Positions 1-11,340 of a stretch of 64,000 nt of DNA are shown here, piece after piece. The DNA is taken from NCBI RefSeq assembly GCF_036884655.1, contig NC_088356.1:10148001-10212000 (forward strand). Reading direction: 5' to 3'. A program made the position numbers and the translations under genes. Position 1 is the first letter of the stretch. Each line of letters begins with the position of its first letter. Below the pieces are notes generated by a model. That model saw nothing but the letters and a program-made list of their open reading frames with translations, ran no database searches and was not told the origin of the DNA. Source of the DNA: Musa acuminata AAA Group. Lineage: Eukaryota > Streptophyta > Magnoliopsida > Zingiberales > Musaceae.

Positions 1-355
1 CATGTAATTTAAGTTATATTTTTAAAAACATAATATATAAGCATCTCTTATCAAGTTTGAGATAACAGATGTTAGAGTTTACTTACATGACATGTTGACT
101 CATAATAAATTATTAATATAATGATACATGTAATTTAAGTTATAAAAAATATTCATTTTCGCTCTTGTGGTTTTAGTCATGGATCACTTAAGCCCTTATA
201 ATTTTGCTCGTATATAAAATAATCTCTATATTTTTAAAAACATAGCATATAAGCCCCTCTTACCAAGTTTGGGTTAACAAATGTTAGAATGTGACATAAT
301 GGCTCACAATAAATCATTGATACAATAACACGTGTAGTTTAAATTAAAAAAAATT
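1..355. repeat. Left arm of an inverted-repeat nest (AT-rich)
   Basis: Two AT-rich copies of a roughly 170-bp unit are seen here, each with a 'gactcataataaat'-type block, a block reading 'aagccc(ct)ctta', and 'gtggttttagtcatggatcac'-like text. The same unit occurs in reverse orientation from about 745 onward, where 'tttattatgagt' is the reverse complement of the block here. The two arms flank the gene fragment at 382-733. A foldback or MITE-like mobile element is the likely source. No terminal boundary or target duplication can be fixed because the left arm runs off the window. Confidence 0.6.
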
Positions 356-381
356 GAGAACACCATCAATAGCGGGAGCAT

Positions 382-733
382 GTCGTCGTGGAAGCAACCA
401 CCAACAGCAACACTGAGCTACTGTTGCCTAACAGAGCATCATATATACGCAACATCTCCCGCATTAGTAACAAGCTCAGAAGCTTCCAACCTTACCTCAA
501 GTGGATGTATGTCAATCACTTCGATGCTAAGCATACAATGGTCTTCTAATCTCTCTTCCTCTTCTTGGGCATCTTGTTCCCCACCGCCTCCCACTTCGTC
601 CTCTCCTGCACCTCCACCTGTCGCACCTATGATGTGGTGATCTAGCTCTTCCTTACCTCTGCCTTCGGTCTCTCCTACCTTTGCCTCTCCGCCTTCCTCT
701 GCCTCTACAGCCTTCGTCACTTCCTCTTCGTCG
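382..733 (+). pseudogene. Broken DUF3537 membrane-protein gene fragment
   Basis: Reading from base 382 in one frame gives a peptide resembling the N-terminal part of plant DUF3537 membrane proteins: 'LRSFQPYLKWMYVN', then 'PTASHFVLSCTSTC', 'YDVV', and a hydrophobic stretch ending 'LRHFLFVG'. Two in-frame stops interrupt it (TAA at 547-549, TAG at 643-645). The rest of the protein is absent. The match stops at a GTAAAA sequence at 734 that could be an old splice donor, which suggests that one genomic exon was copied. The fragment sits between inverted copies of an AT-rich repeat, so it looks like a gene piece captured by a mobile element. The family call rests on remembered DUF3537 sequence ('LRSF..CLRWMCVDQ' and 'SHFVLSC'). 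It is not an intact gene. Confidence 0.6.
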
Positions 734-744
734 GTAAAATAGAT

Positions 745-1930
745 TTTTTTAAAACTTAAATTATATATATTATTATATTAATGATTTATTATGAGTTAGC
801 ATGCCACGTAAGTAGACTTTAACATTTGTCAATTCATGCTTGATAGGAGGGGCTTATATGTTATATTTTTAAATATATATGGGTTATTTTAGACACAAAC
901 AAAACCATAAGAGCTTAAGTGATCCATAATCAAGAGCTTAAGCGATCCATAATCAAAACCATAAGGGCTAAATTAGACTCCTTTTTATAAACTCAAATTA
1001 TACATATCATTATATTAATAGTTTATTATGAGTCAATATGCTGCATAAATAAACTTTAATGTCTATTAACTTAGACTTGATGAGAGGAGCTTATATACTA
1101 TGCTTTTAAAAATATATATATTTTATATGAGAGCAAATCATAAGGACGTAAGTGGTCCATGTCCATAACCACATGAGCTAAAATGAACCTTAACCCATTT
1201 ATAAATAACTTGTCAAAATATGACTATGTATCTAATATATGAAAAGTCTAAATATTGACTCTCTTGAGGTATATATAAATATAGTTGATATATAATTAGA
1301 TTGAACATGAGCATCACCTTAATGAATATATTATATATGTTATTATATTGATAATTTATTATGAGTTAGCATGCCACGCAAACAGACTCTAACGTTTATT
1401 AATTCAGACTTAACGGGAGAGGCTTATATGCTATATTTTTAAACATGTAGGGGGTTATTTTATACATAAACAAAAGCATAAGAGCTTAAGTGATCCATAA
1501 TCAAAACAATAAGGGCTAAACTATATATTTTTTTTTAAACTCAAATTATACGTGTCATTATATTAATAGTTTATTATGAGTCTACATTCTACGTAAGTAA
1601 ATCATAACGTCTAATAATAGTTTATTATGTATCTAGTTTAATATGACTCTAACGTCTATTAACTCAGACTTGACTTGAGAGGTTTATATACTATGTTTTT
1701 AAAAATATAGAGGTTATTTTATATACGAGTAAATCATAAAGACGTAAATAATTCATGTCCAAAACCACATCGGCTAAAATGAACCTTAACCTATTTATAA
1801 ATAACTTGTCAAAGTATGACTATATATCTAATATATGAAAAGTCTCACGTTATTGACTCTCGAGGTATATATAAATGAGGTTGACATACAATTAGATAGA
1901 ACATGAATATCGCCTTAATGATTGTTGATT
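745..1930. repeat. Direct duplication of a ~590-bp AT-rich unit; right arm of the nest
   Basis: Two head-to-tail units (about 745-1325 and 1326-1930) align along their length. Both contain 'tttattatgagttagcatgc', 'gagcttaagtgatccataat', 'gctaaaatgaaccttaacc', and 'tttataaataacttgtcaaa', in that order. Each unit contains two diverged copies of the shorter repeat that also forms the inverted left arm. The copies differ by many substitutions and by small indels, so the duplication is not recent. Confidence 0.7.
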
Positions 1931-2368
1931 TATTTATTAAGATTTTACATCTTAAAATTTTTAAAGAATATGTTCTTAGAATGACACTTATGAGCAACTC
2001 ATAAAAGATATAATGATATACATATATTTTTAAGTAGATATTATTATTGATATTTTTTTATTTATATTTATATTTATGTATATGTATTTAACAGTTCAAT
2101 ATGATAATAGGATTATCTTAACAAGACAAACTACATGGATCATATTAAGAAAAATTAATAATATTATGATATATAAAAAAGAGTATGATATTGAGATTAT
2201 TAATTTATTCTCATCTTTCTTTAGTCTCTATTATATCGGTCAGTCATGTTAACGATAAAGAGGAGAATATAAGTTTGATTTTCTTTGCATATCGGTGTTA
2301 TTATGTTTTACGGATCAAACTACGAAATGTGTTCTACGAATCAAATAAAGATATTCTGAACGACACCG

Positions 2369-2370
<2 letters not shown>

Positions 2371-2426
<56 letters not shown>
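2371..2426. repeat. (TA)n microsatellite
   Basis: An uninterrupted run of about 28 AT dinucleotides. Confidence 0.98.
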
Positions 2427-2429
<3 letters not shown>

Positions 2430-2430
<1 letters not shown>

Positions 2431-3640
2431 TTATTAATATTTAATTAAAAAATTAATATTAAATTTATTGATTATGAATTTATGTTAATCATGACGGTTG
2501 ACCATTCAGCAGCTAAGAAGGTTATATATAGAGTTCTTGGTATGTACCGGTGGTGTCGGTGACAGCGATACATGTATAGCCCAAGCTTTCACCGGCATCA
2601 GCATGGGGTATATGCATTCAATATCGAAGCTGGCGCATTGATTGTTGTGCGGAGAGCTGATCACGAATCCATCTTCTTACCTTTGACAGACGAGCTTCTG
2701 ACTGCAAGCTGATCACTGTAGAAATGAGCGGAAGCATGTCGGATGAACGAAAAGGTTCTCTCGCATGGCCCACGTTGGAAAGCAAGCAGACAAAAATAAT
2801 CTGTGGAACTGCATGCGCCTTCCTCGCTCGCCCGCAAGTACTGCAATCCGTCTGTAGCTTTTTGCCTGCCTATTTGTTGTTGTTTGACTTCTGTCGACGT
2901 GAGAGCATGCACGACGGTCAATCCGATCGAGCCATCGGAAGGTCCTGTAAGAACGCCAAAGGCAGGGATGTGTGGATCAAATGACACGAAGACCACGATG
3001 TGGAGCACAATTATACTTCTGAAACACTTGTATTTTATAGCAGCAATGATGTCGATGATGATTGGTTTTTGACGACGACGACGACGAACAATAAGGGGAA
3101 GACGATATTAATTTGATGATTGGGTTGCCATTTTCAATTGACGAACACAATGACAATGCATGCATTACAGGAGAGACCGCTGTGACATCACAACTGTTGC
3201 GGGCCCTCTTGTCGGTCTCCATATTTCAACCCGCATTAATTGTCAAAGCTATAAATAAATAAATAAATAAATATTTCAAAGGATTAAATATAATTATTGG
3301 TCAAGAGATTTCAAGTATTTCTTGTCATCGTAGTTTGATTCTTCTACAGTTTGGCCTTATGCTCTAATATTATGGTTTTGGAAGACTAGCTTCCCCATTC
3401 CCCCCCCCAATGGATTGCAAAGTATAGTCTCTCTCAGAAAATTAGACTCGAGTTGGACCCTCCTCCTCAAAATAAATATCGTAAAGTACTACTTCTTTCA
3501 GAATCTATTCGTTTATATCATATGATTCGGTTAATCATAGGAGAGTCTAATGATCAAAGTTGACTTATGTACAGTACACATCATGTGGTTGGTGTCTTGT
3601 TTTAATAATTATAATCTTGATGGCTGGCATGTGACATTCA
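2430..3640. other. No recognisable gene
   Basis: Short open frames exist on both strands between 2661 and 3222, but none resembles a known protein or shows consistent splice sites. A short (aaat)n run lies at about 3256-3277. Nothing else is recognised. Confidence 0.5.
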
Positions 3641-3990
3641 CTTTATGAGTGAACAAAAAGGAAAAAAATCATGAGACGAGGATCAAAGACCAGCTTTTAT
3701 GATGAGGATCGAGTTAGTATGATGAGGAGGATCGAGTTGGAACAAAAAGGAAAAAATCATTTGACGTATATGATGAGGAGAATCGAGTCGGAACAAAAAG
3801 GAAAAAATCATTTGATGTATATGATGAGGATCGAGTTAGTATGACGAGGAGGATCGAATTGGAACTAAAAGGAAAAAATCATTTGACGTATACGATGAGG
3901 AACGAGTTAGTATGATGAGGAGGATCGAGTTGAGTTGGAACAAAAGGGAAAAAATCATTTGACATGTATGATGAGGATCGAGTTAGTAGA
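3640..3990. repeat. Tandem repeat, 'gatgaggatcgagttagtat' type
   Basis: A block of about 70 bp is repeated roughly four to five times with small changes. Each copy carries 'atgatgagga(g)gatcgagt', then 'ggaacaaaaaggaaaaaatc', then 'atttgacgtat'. Copies vary in whether the 'gagttagtatgatgaggagg' segment is present. The unit is not a multiple of three across copies and has no protein homology, so a non-coding minisatellite is the best reading. Confidence 0.85.
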
Positions 3991-4544
3991 ACTCGGAAGG
4001 TGCACACGTGGGAGGGAGAAGAGGTTCGTCTTCCGAGAGGAGGAGTCGCTCATGTAAAAGATCAAACGAAGGTGATTGCTGTCCATTGTAAAGGATCAAA
4101 TGAGTTGCCAAGTCTTCCGATGGCGCCTAACATCACCTTGCAGCTCTACCAAACATTGTTGCCATTTCAAACTTCGAGAAGAAGGATGTTTGAATGTCTG
4201 CACTCCCAAGGTTGAACTACCACAATGTCAAGATCATGATGGAAGCTGAAAGCCGAAGCAAGTTAAGTTGAATGAAATCATGATTGAGATAGGTCGACTG
4301 ACTACTGCTACCAAGTTTCTCAAATCGAATCCTATATAAAGATCTTAATGTTTCACTTTCAAGTACAAGGTCTCAATATAACTTTATAAAGTGTACAACT
4401 AATTTCATAAGATAATCTATAAATCTATATAAACATCATCATGAGTCTTGTCATAATTCCTACCATATTTTTTCCTACTATAATCTTGTCTATCTGAAAA
4501 GCATAATCAATGGTAAGACATAAAATAAAATAAAAAAATAAAAC

Positions 4545-4805
4545 AGGCTCTCCCATGTTGCTAAGAGATGAAAGAAAATTGGAATATAACGAAACTATTT
4601 TTTTTTTTCTATTGGTCATTAAAAATCTCCTATGTTGCTAAGATATGAAGGAAAATCGGAATGTAAGGAAACCTTTTTTTTTCCTATTTATGAGTAGAAA
4701 TATCTTATGTTGGTAAGAAATTTAAAAAAATAAAGCATATCAATAAAAAAATCTCCCATGTTGCTAAGAGATAAAGGAAAATTGGGATGTAATAAAACAT
4801 TTTTT
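4545..4805. repeat. Short tandem repeat with 'ctcccatgttgctaagagat' unit
   Basis: Related copies start near 4549, 4627, 4690 (shortened) and 4753. Each has 'atgttgctaagagat' followed by 'gaaaattggaat' and a T-rich tail. No coding potential is seen. Confidence 0.75.
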
Positions 4806-5484
4806 TCCTACTATAATCTTACTTTTTATAGTCAGTTAGATAGGTAGCAGATGGTCCACAATTTTATAATTAAGGGTTATACATTAGTACACCAATGTAT
4901 ATGACATAAACAGTGTCCACATAAACTAAGCATGGACTAGTTCTTGATTGATATGTATACATTATTAATTAGTACACACCAAATAAGAATAAGAAGAAGA
5001 GGAAGAAGACTGACCTGACAACATGGTATTATTGTAAGCAAAATTTGATGTAGACTGAGAGGAGGATAGGGAAAGAGCTTCTCAGTTGCAAGCTAAGCTT
5101 GTCATGGAATCTTCCATATATAAAAGACCATTGTGGTACTTCTGCCTCTATCATAAGGATCGATGGATGGATAGCTTCCACATCCAGCCAAGCCTTGTGA
5201 TGCCATCACTTGCGTTGACTCCAACCGAAAGAGATAGCTTCGGTTTAGGAACTCCAAGCGACACAAACAATCCCCAGCAGTCCCTTTACAAATGATCAAG
5301 AGATTACAAATCACAGTCACAGAAGATTAAATCTCTAGATTCCTTTTTTCATTTGATGGTAAATACTATTCTTCAAAGAAATTAATAGACATCAAGACCA
5401 AAGAGCATTATTATAGTCGAAATTGAGATCAAGGCCCATCTTGTTTCCCTGCAAGTGCGCTTTAACCATAGAAGCCATCCATCA
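4806..5484. other. No recognisable gene
   Basis: Short overlapping open frames on both strands around 5086-5320 show no family resemblance. Nothing else is recognised. Confidence 0.4.
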
Positions 5485-5802
5485 TTACCTCAACTTCTCA
5501 CGTTGATAAGCTCCGTGCAAATAAGCAACCTGCACCAAAATAAAAGTTTCAACTCCACAACACATGCATCATTATGAAATGGTCCTCAGAGATGCTCATC
5601 GCAAGAATCATGTTCCACAAGGCAAGTTGGAAGTAATTTATGATTCCTGAAAACGAGTAACATTGTCTTGATCAATCTGAAGAACAGGTTCTTTTACAGG
5701 GGATGCGTACAGATTCTGGTGAACAAACCACAGCTTGGGCAACCGGTATGAACAGCAATCGATACCTCGGAGCTAATCCAAGCATGTTTGAAGAGCTTCA
5801 CA
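5485..5802 (-). other. Two candidate terminal exons of an unidentified gene
   Basis: On the minus strand, 5766-5802 (37 nt) is flanked by a CAG acceptor and a GTATCG donor. 5485-5529 (45 nt) follows a TGCAG acceptor and ends in TAA. Joined in the only compatible frame they read VKLFKHAWISSE then VAYLHGAYQREKLR and stop. Both splice sites are good and the peptide is open and charged, which is suggestive of real exons. I could not find convincing upstream exons between 5803 and 7750, and I do not recognise the family. Chance remains possible because the two exons total only 82 nt. Confidence 0.3.
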
Positions 5803-7885
5803 CTGAGCCAAGGTAGGCACGCTCGAACAAATGAGTACAGACACAAGAAATGTTTGATCATAATTTCGATGCATGATGAAAAGTAAACAAGAAAAGTTTT
5901 GTCAATTCTACAACAGAGAAAGCACAAAAATTACTTGCTTAAGCATACATATCATATCTTTAAATTTCTAGGTCGAAAATAACAACAAGATTCTGTACGG
6001 TGTTGCTTTAGTTGAAGATAGAACGGGAGAGTCGAAGCAGAACATTGTTCTCGGTTTTCATTCCCCAAATAGGTGAGACTCGGGTTTGTTGTTGTACCAT
6101 CGTTATGTATCGAACACTGTCAACAAGATTTCATTATACCAACTGGATCAAGTATGGACAGGAGATTCCAAGCATACTTGTCAATAAGAGTATGACCAAA
6201 TCTTTAACCGCCTTGTATCAGTAACAACATGGTCAAAAACAGCATTAAGAAGCACAGCGGCTAACTCTTAAAAGACATCTAAATTTCAACTCATTGTGGT
6301 ACAGTGAATAGTACTACTTTACACAAAACTCCCTCTTGTTCTTTTGCTTCAGTCTTTTTCCCATCTTTTTGCACCTAGGACAGAAGGATTTCTACGAAGG
6401 TGTTGATCCAAAATGGTGCCATGAAACAGCAAAGAAAAAGTCATGCAACCGGGTTCAAGGTTTATGTCCAAGTTGAGTTTAGACTATTTTTATAAAACAA
6501 GTGATGTTTCTAAATTATTTTTGTACTGATTTTTCAGTAAAATCAATCTCTCGGCCTATAAGGTAGGTCTGTATTGACCATCCTCAAGCTCCATATTGAG
6601 GAAAGCCCAAATCTATTAAGATATACTGCATGTGCTAAGATATCCTCCATGCTTCAAGCATTCTCTAATAAAGCACAAGTATTATTAAGATAATCTGGCA
6701 GAGTAGACATTATTAAATTCTCCTAGATCCAGTATCATTTTTGCAGCTAGCATAACAGAAAATGACAAATGAAATGACACAAAAAAAAAAAAAAACACAG
6801 ATACATCCTAAGCACAAATTTGATCTTGAACAAAGTGAGTGCAACATTGTTCTTGTTTAGATTCCATCAATTGTTGTTATTCACTAAAAAACCAGCAAAT
6901 GGATATTCCATGATGGTTAACAATCAAATAACTACTTTGCTTTGAGATATTATCCTATCACCTATTTCACTTTAATTATTATGTTATTCTCTGTGAATTG
7001 TGAACAACAAAAATTTAAAAAATCAGATATCGAACTTTGACATTCAGATACAAAGAATTTTAAAGCGATGGTAAAAGTAAATAAAACTTTTAATGTAATA
7101 TTAAAGTCATATGGCACAAGAAATCTTCAAGAACAAAATATCATCTCAGCCTATGCAAACAGCCTCTACATATTACGTATTCAGTAACTACATTTCAGTA
7201 AACGAAAAAACATAAATATGCCATCAGTTTAAGCATTGATATGTGTAATAAAAAATTCAGGATATCTGCATATTTAAGTGCCATTGCTGTGATTCACAGC
7301 CAAATAATGATTTACAAGTGCAAAAGATGCACCACATAATAAATCCTATACGATCGACCAACATATGGAATCACAAAGAACTGAGGATCAAATGCGGTCA
7401 GTATAAACTAGGCACCATATTCATCAAAAAATTTCAAACAATAAACATCCCTGATCCCTGAAGTATATATGCAAGCACATTTACGCATTCAGCATGCCAA
7501 TTTCTAAAATAATATGCAGACCTTTTAGTGGGAACAAATAGCTCTAAGTCTTTGATAATAAATAAAAAAATAGAGAGACCCAGACCGATTAGAAATCTTG
7601 AGCCCTGGCCGAAATCACTAAGAGGGCTCGGTGGCTGCTGTCAATCTGCACCGGCACCACGAAAGACACCGCCGCAACCACCATTCTCCCTGTCCACCAC
7701 AAAATCACGTATCAGAATTCAAGTCTGAAAAGATAAAGAAGGATGACCATCGAGTTAATTACATAATAGCTACGTTCGAACGCCTTCTTCTTTACTTTTT
7801 GCGGGCGCACCCAAATTGACGCGTCCCAGGCGGACCTTTAGTCAGGCGCACGAGGTCATCGGAACCCAAAACCACTCAAGAACTC
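5803..7885. other. AT-rich stretch without a confident gene
   Basis: No recognisable protein, RNA gene or mobile element was found. A GC-richer patch at 7600-7720 could, on the minus strand, hold a short first exon beginning MVVAAVSFVVPV. It has no convincing donor, so it is not annotated as a gene. The 7800-7960 part is the upstream region of the gene at 7975. Confidence 0.4.
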
Positions 7886-7895
7886 GTCACGTGAC
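7886..7895. promoter_or_regulatory. Palindromic G-box (gtcacgtgac)
   Basis: A perfect 10-bp palindrome with the CACGTG core lies 80 bp upstream of the ATG at 7975. G-boxes are bound by bZIP and bHLH factors in plants. Its use here is inferred from position only. Confidence 0.45.
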
Positions 7896-7974
7896 ATGTG
7901 GGGCCTACACCGGGCCCGTTACTAGGTGATGGACGCCCGGTCACGGGTCATCAGAAGAGGGGAAACAGACCGCG

Positions 7975-8598
7975 ATGGCGTCGTACGGAGCGTCGTCGTC
8001 GTCGGCGGCGGCGGAGAATCCATGGACACCGCCCTATTGCTCGGTGGTGGCCGTAGACACGTCCGCCTTCTGCTACCGTGTCTGCTCCATCTGCGAGCGG
8101 ACCCTCTCCGATACCGCCTCCAACTGCCCCGTCTGCAGCCGTCGGATCCCCAACGCCGGCTCGAAGCACGTCTACCGCCTCCTCGTAGTGATTTCCTCCG
8201 CCAAGATCTCGTCTTTCTTTTGCGTCCTCCCGAGAGATGGTCTTGCAACTTCTTTATTGCTGCGGTGGTGGTTGCTGTAGGTATCGGTTGGCACGGTGGA
8301 CAGGGTGATGGTGGTGGTGTGCTTCGACAGGGTGGCGAGGGTGCTTATGGGGTGCTCCGCGGACGACTGGACGGACTTCCTGGGGGCGCATCCGTCGGCA
8401 AGGGAGAAGGTCGGGGAGCTGCTTCAGGGGGAGATGCTGAGGATGACGCTGAGCCGGTCGAGGAAGGGCAATGCGGAGCACCTGCGGGTGGCGTCGGTGG
8501 TGCCGCTCCGCGCCGGGTTCCGCCCCGTCATCGACAGGTTGAGGAGACTGTACGGGGTGGAGGCTGGGGCTCCGTCCAGCGGCCACCGCGGCTGTTGA
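7975..8598 (+). CDS. Small zinc-ribbon / OB-fold-like nucleic-acid-binding protein
   Basis: Two exons, 7975-8184 and 8281-8598, join across a GTAGTG...TGTAG intron to give 175 aa in frame. After a Ser/Ala-rich start, residues 33-54 hold a four-cysteine zinc-ribbon pattern (C37, C40, C51, C54, in 'CSICERTL' and 'CPVC'). The second exon continues 'VSVGTVDRVMVVVCFDRVA', which resembles a beta-barrel strand region. This layout recalls the C-terminal zinc-ribbon/OB-fold of replication protein A large subunits and the small plant proteins annotated as OB-fold nucleic-acid-binding proteins. Function is inferred from that resemblance and no specific pathway can be named. The exons are GC-rich, unlike the flanks. 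A G-box lies 80 bp upstream. The alternative is a plant-specific protein of unknown function. Confidence 0.7.
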
Positions 8599-10937
8599 AC
8601 AAAACTCACTCTTGTAACTTGCAGTTTAAGCATCTCAATCTAAAGTTGTTTGGTGTGGCTGTGATGTTGGAACATTTAAATGTAGAACAGATGAAAAGAA
8701 AAGAACTACCTCAATCCAAGCTTTCGGACGAACTGCTAGATGTCGCTTAAAGGGACTCGAGGAGAAGTCATAGCACAGGCTGCCTTCACATTGCTTCCTA
8801 ATATCATAATACTAAAAAGATGGTAGAATAATGTTAGCAGTAATGCTACAGAAATAACCTTAAAGTAAACAACGAGAAATAATAATGGAATAGTATATCA
8901 CATTTCTAGCTATTTCGTGATTGAACTGACAATGGTGTCGCAAATGACATGACGCCAAGCAAGACACAGTCTTTGACGTTCCTGAAATGTTTTACACAGA
9001 TCATCTCATTTCTGTTCATTGTTTGCTGAATGCCATGCAATATAAGCTGGATCGAATCTGAATGGCCTTTTATAGGACTAATACTGGGGTAGTTCAGCAG
9101 GCAAATAATGGTGGCATGCACAGTGTGAGATGTTAATACCACGACATTGTGCAATGTAACAAAAACAAGTCATTTCTTGTTAAGGAGGTATATTATACAG
9201 GTGAAAATGCACAGCAAAAGATAGGACAACAGGGGATCTAACCCGAGATTTAGTAACCATGGACACTCCAAAAATCATGCATTGTGGAGCAATTTGCAAG
9301 AGACACAGAAATGCATGCATTGAGAAACCAATCATGTGTATAGCCATTATGAAAGGTAAGCATATCAGATTTACCACAAAGTTTGATGGCAAGTTCATAT
9401 GCTGGATAGAACATAGTGCTGATGCTTTTGTAGTCAGATTCCTTAATAATTCCCGTACCCAGTGCATAACCAGTGTATTGCTTTGTCCATTGCCAATTGC
9501 AAAACCCTGTACAACCGAGTAGAATAAGCTCAAGAAAGAGTAGATAGACTTTTCCTGTAGATCAAGAACAGCATAAAGGTCTACCTTCAGCTTTATATGA
9601 ATGCCTTCTTTAGCATTATTCCCTTGATGAAGATGGCTGCAAAAGTAAGAACATTGTGCTCAGCATGCCATTCGCCGGTAACATAAAAGTCATTCATAAT
9701 GATAGGAAGAACCGACATCGAAGGATAAAAAAACAACATATTCCGAGTGTTCAGAGAAAAAAGCACCTATTTAATCCAACTATCAACTCGCATAAAATGG
9801 TTGAATTTAGCAACTTATTTTTATACACTTGGATGAAGAAGTCCAGTGCATAAGGCTCCCATCAATCTTAACATGCATGCATTAACCATTCAACCATGAA
9901 TTATCACAGTTCACAAACCCAGTCTGCGGTCTGGACGCAAGCACTCTTTTCACTCGGGTCAAATATTTCTGGTTCTGCAGGAGATCAATGATGATTCAAC
10001 CACAAAGGCCATTTTAACAAGTAATGAAAGGTTGCTACAATTGGTTGGCAAAAGGAAGATAGAGATGAATCGAAGCCTCTGAGTGAGGGAGGCAAAGGCA
10101 GATGTTAGGCTTGCCTTTCCAGCCATCACCAGTGCCTAGTTTAGCCTTGATCTTGTTCTTGTCCTGAATCCAAGCATCTAGTGATCCAAATCTCTGTTAT
10201 CAGCTAATGCCACTCCCTCAACAATACCCTTGCCAACAATATCTGATACTGCCTATGCTCTCGTTATCCCACTCTTCAACATGAATATCCATTTCGACTG
10301 CGCATGGGTGACATTCCCTTTTTGCAAGCTTTCGGCCTCTATAAGACATAGCAATGTACTCAAACTCGTTAGGTAATGTACTTGGACAAGCTGCAAACTT
10401 CAATGTCTCATTTTTCTTTTCTTCTTTTTTTCTGAAAGAAAAGAAATCTATTACTTAATCAACCTAAAACAGCCAATGACAGAGCCATCAAAAGAAGTGG
10501 ACACTTCAACAGCAGATTTTTCATATCTCAAACAGTTATCTCCGTTTTAAAAGATCTGACATATTTCCCGGAGGTGGTTCAGACAGGCCACCCTGGCTGA
10601 TCTGCCTGATTTCAACTTTCAAGAGATTGGATCACTGAACCAAAAAAGAAAAGAAAAAGATCAAGTGTGCTTCTGAATGGCTTAGATTAGTCCACCAGTG
10701 AGAAACAAGCCAACAGTAGTATCAAAGACAAGCATGAATCACTGTATAAAAGGTCCCAACCTTTGTTGATAGCCTATCAAAGAGGTGGAGGGTTGGAGCC
10801 AAACTCGACCTTTCTGCCCGGTGAGGAAGCAGATGGGTGCGTTCCAAGGTGGCAACTGCCAAGGTAAATTTGCTAAGGTGAAACACTGAGTCTTGCAAAA
10901 ACAGAGAGGACACTGGAAATGTGCTCGGAAGGGGGTC
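8599..10937. other. No confident gene; one unidentified open stretch on the minus strand
   Basis: On the minus strand 10203-10434 follows a good acceptor ('ctttctttcag') and reads NETLKFAACPSTLPNEFEY, then IAMSYRGRKLAKRECHPC and more before a stop at 10218. It looks protein-like but I do not recognise it. Further exon-like scraps on the same strand lie near 9583-9635 (HLHQGNNAKEGIHIKLK) and 9895-9985 (NQKYLTRVKRVLASRPQTG). They do not join convincingly into one reading frame. They may be remnants of a decayed gene or chance. Confidence 0.3.
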
Positions 10938-11340
10938 TTGCTCTATTGCTCAAGTCAGCAAATCACTCCGAGATGGAGAAAAAATGCATGCAGTAAGGAA
11001 TGCATTAATCTAGAGAGGAGGAAGAGTGTCTCCTTATAACCCTTTGAGGAAGCAAGTTTTATAGTGAGATAACTCCTAATTAACGGAGCCACTAGAATAA
11101 ATTGTCAATGTACCAGATATTGAGGAACTAATCCACGCCTATGCCATTTTGATTCAGTGACGATGTAGTAGACGAGCTAAGTGGGGCTCGGTCGATACGA
11201 AAGATTGTCCCAGCGGGAGAATTATTCTGCCCGGTTTGCCATTTTGGTTTGATGATGATGTGGTAGATGAGCCAAGCGGCTATAACAAAATTTGCCACAC
11301 CCCCGATGTGATTTATGGTTCACCCTTCACTAGTGAAGTT
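10938..11340 (-). mobile_element. Possible degenerate LTR fragment
   Basis: Read on the minus strand, the segment has a TATA-like 'tataaaacttgcttcctc', a transcript-leader-like 'ttataaggagacactcttcc' and 'gatttgctgacttgagc', a layout seen in plant gypsy LTRs. It also contains two related ~40-bp copies ('gatgatgtggtagatgagc' and 'gacgatgtagtagacgagc', written on the plus strand) about 110 bp apart. No TG...CA ends or target duplication could be fixed, so this is a weak call. Confidence 0.3.

Noticed and set aside
2661..3222. Overlapping small open frames on both strands
   Set aside because: No domain, no splice logic, no codon bias. Probably chance frames.
3640..3990. CRISPR-like repeated array
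   Set aside because: Units are adjacent and of variable length without unique spacers, and the genome is a plant's. It is a minisatellite.
7926..8750. Plus-strand open frame of 274 codons overlapping the OB-fold-like gene
   Set aside because: It is the shifted frame of the GC-rich exons at 7975-8184 and 8281-8598. The spliced frame gives a cysteine motif and clean junctions, while this one gives low-complexity Gly/Arg-rich text.
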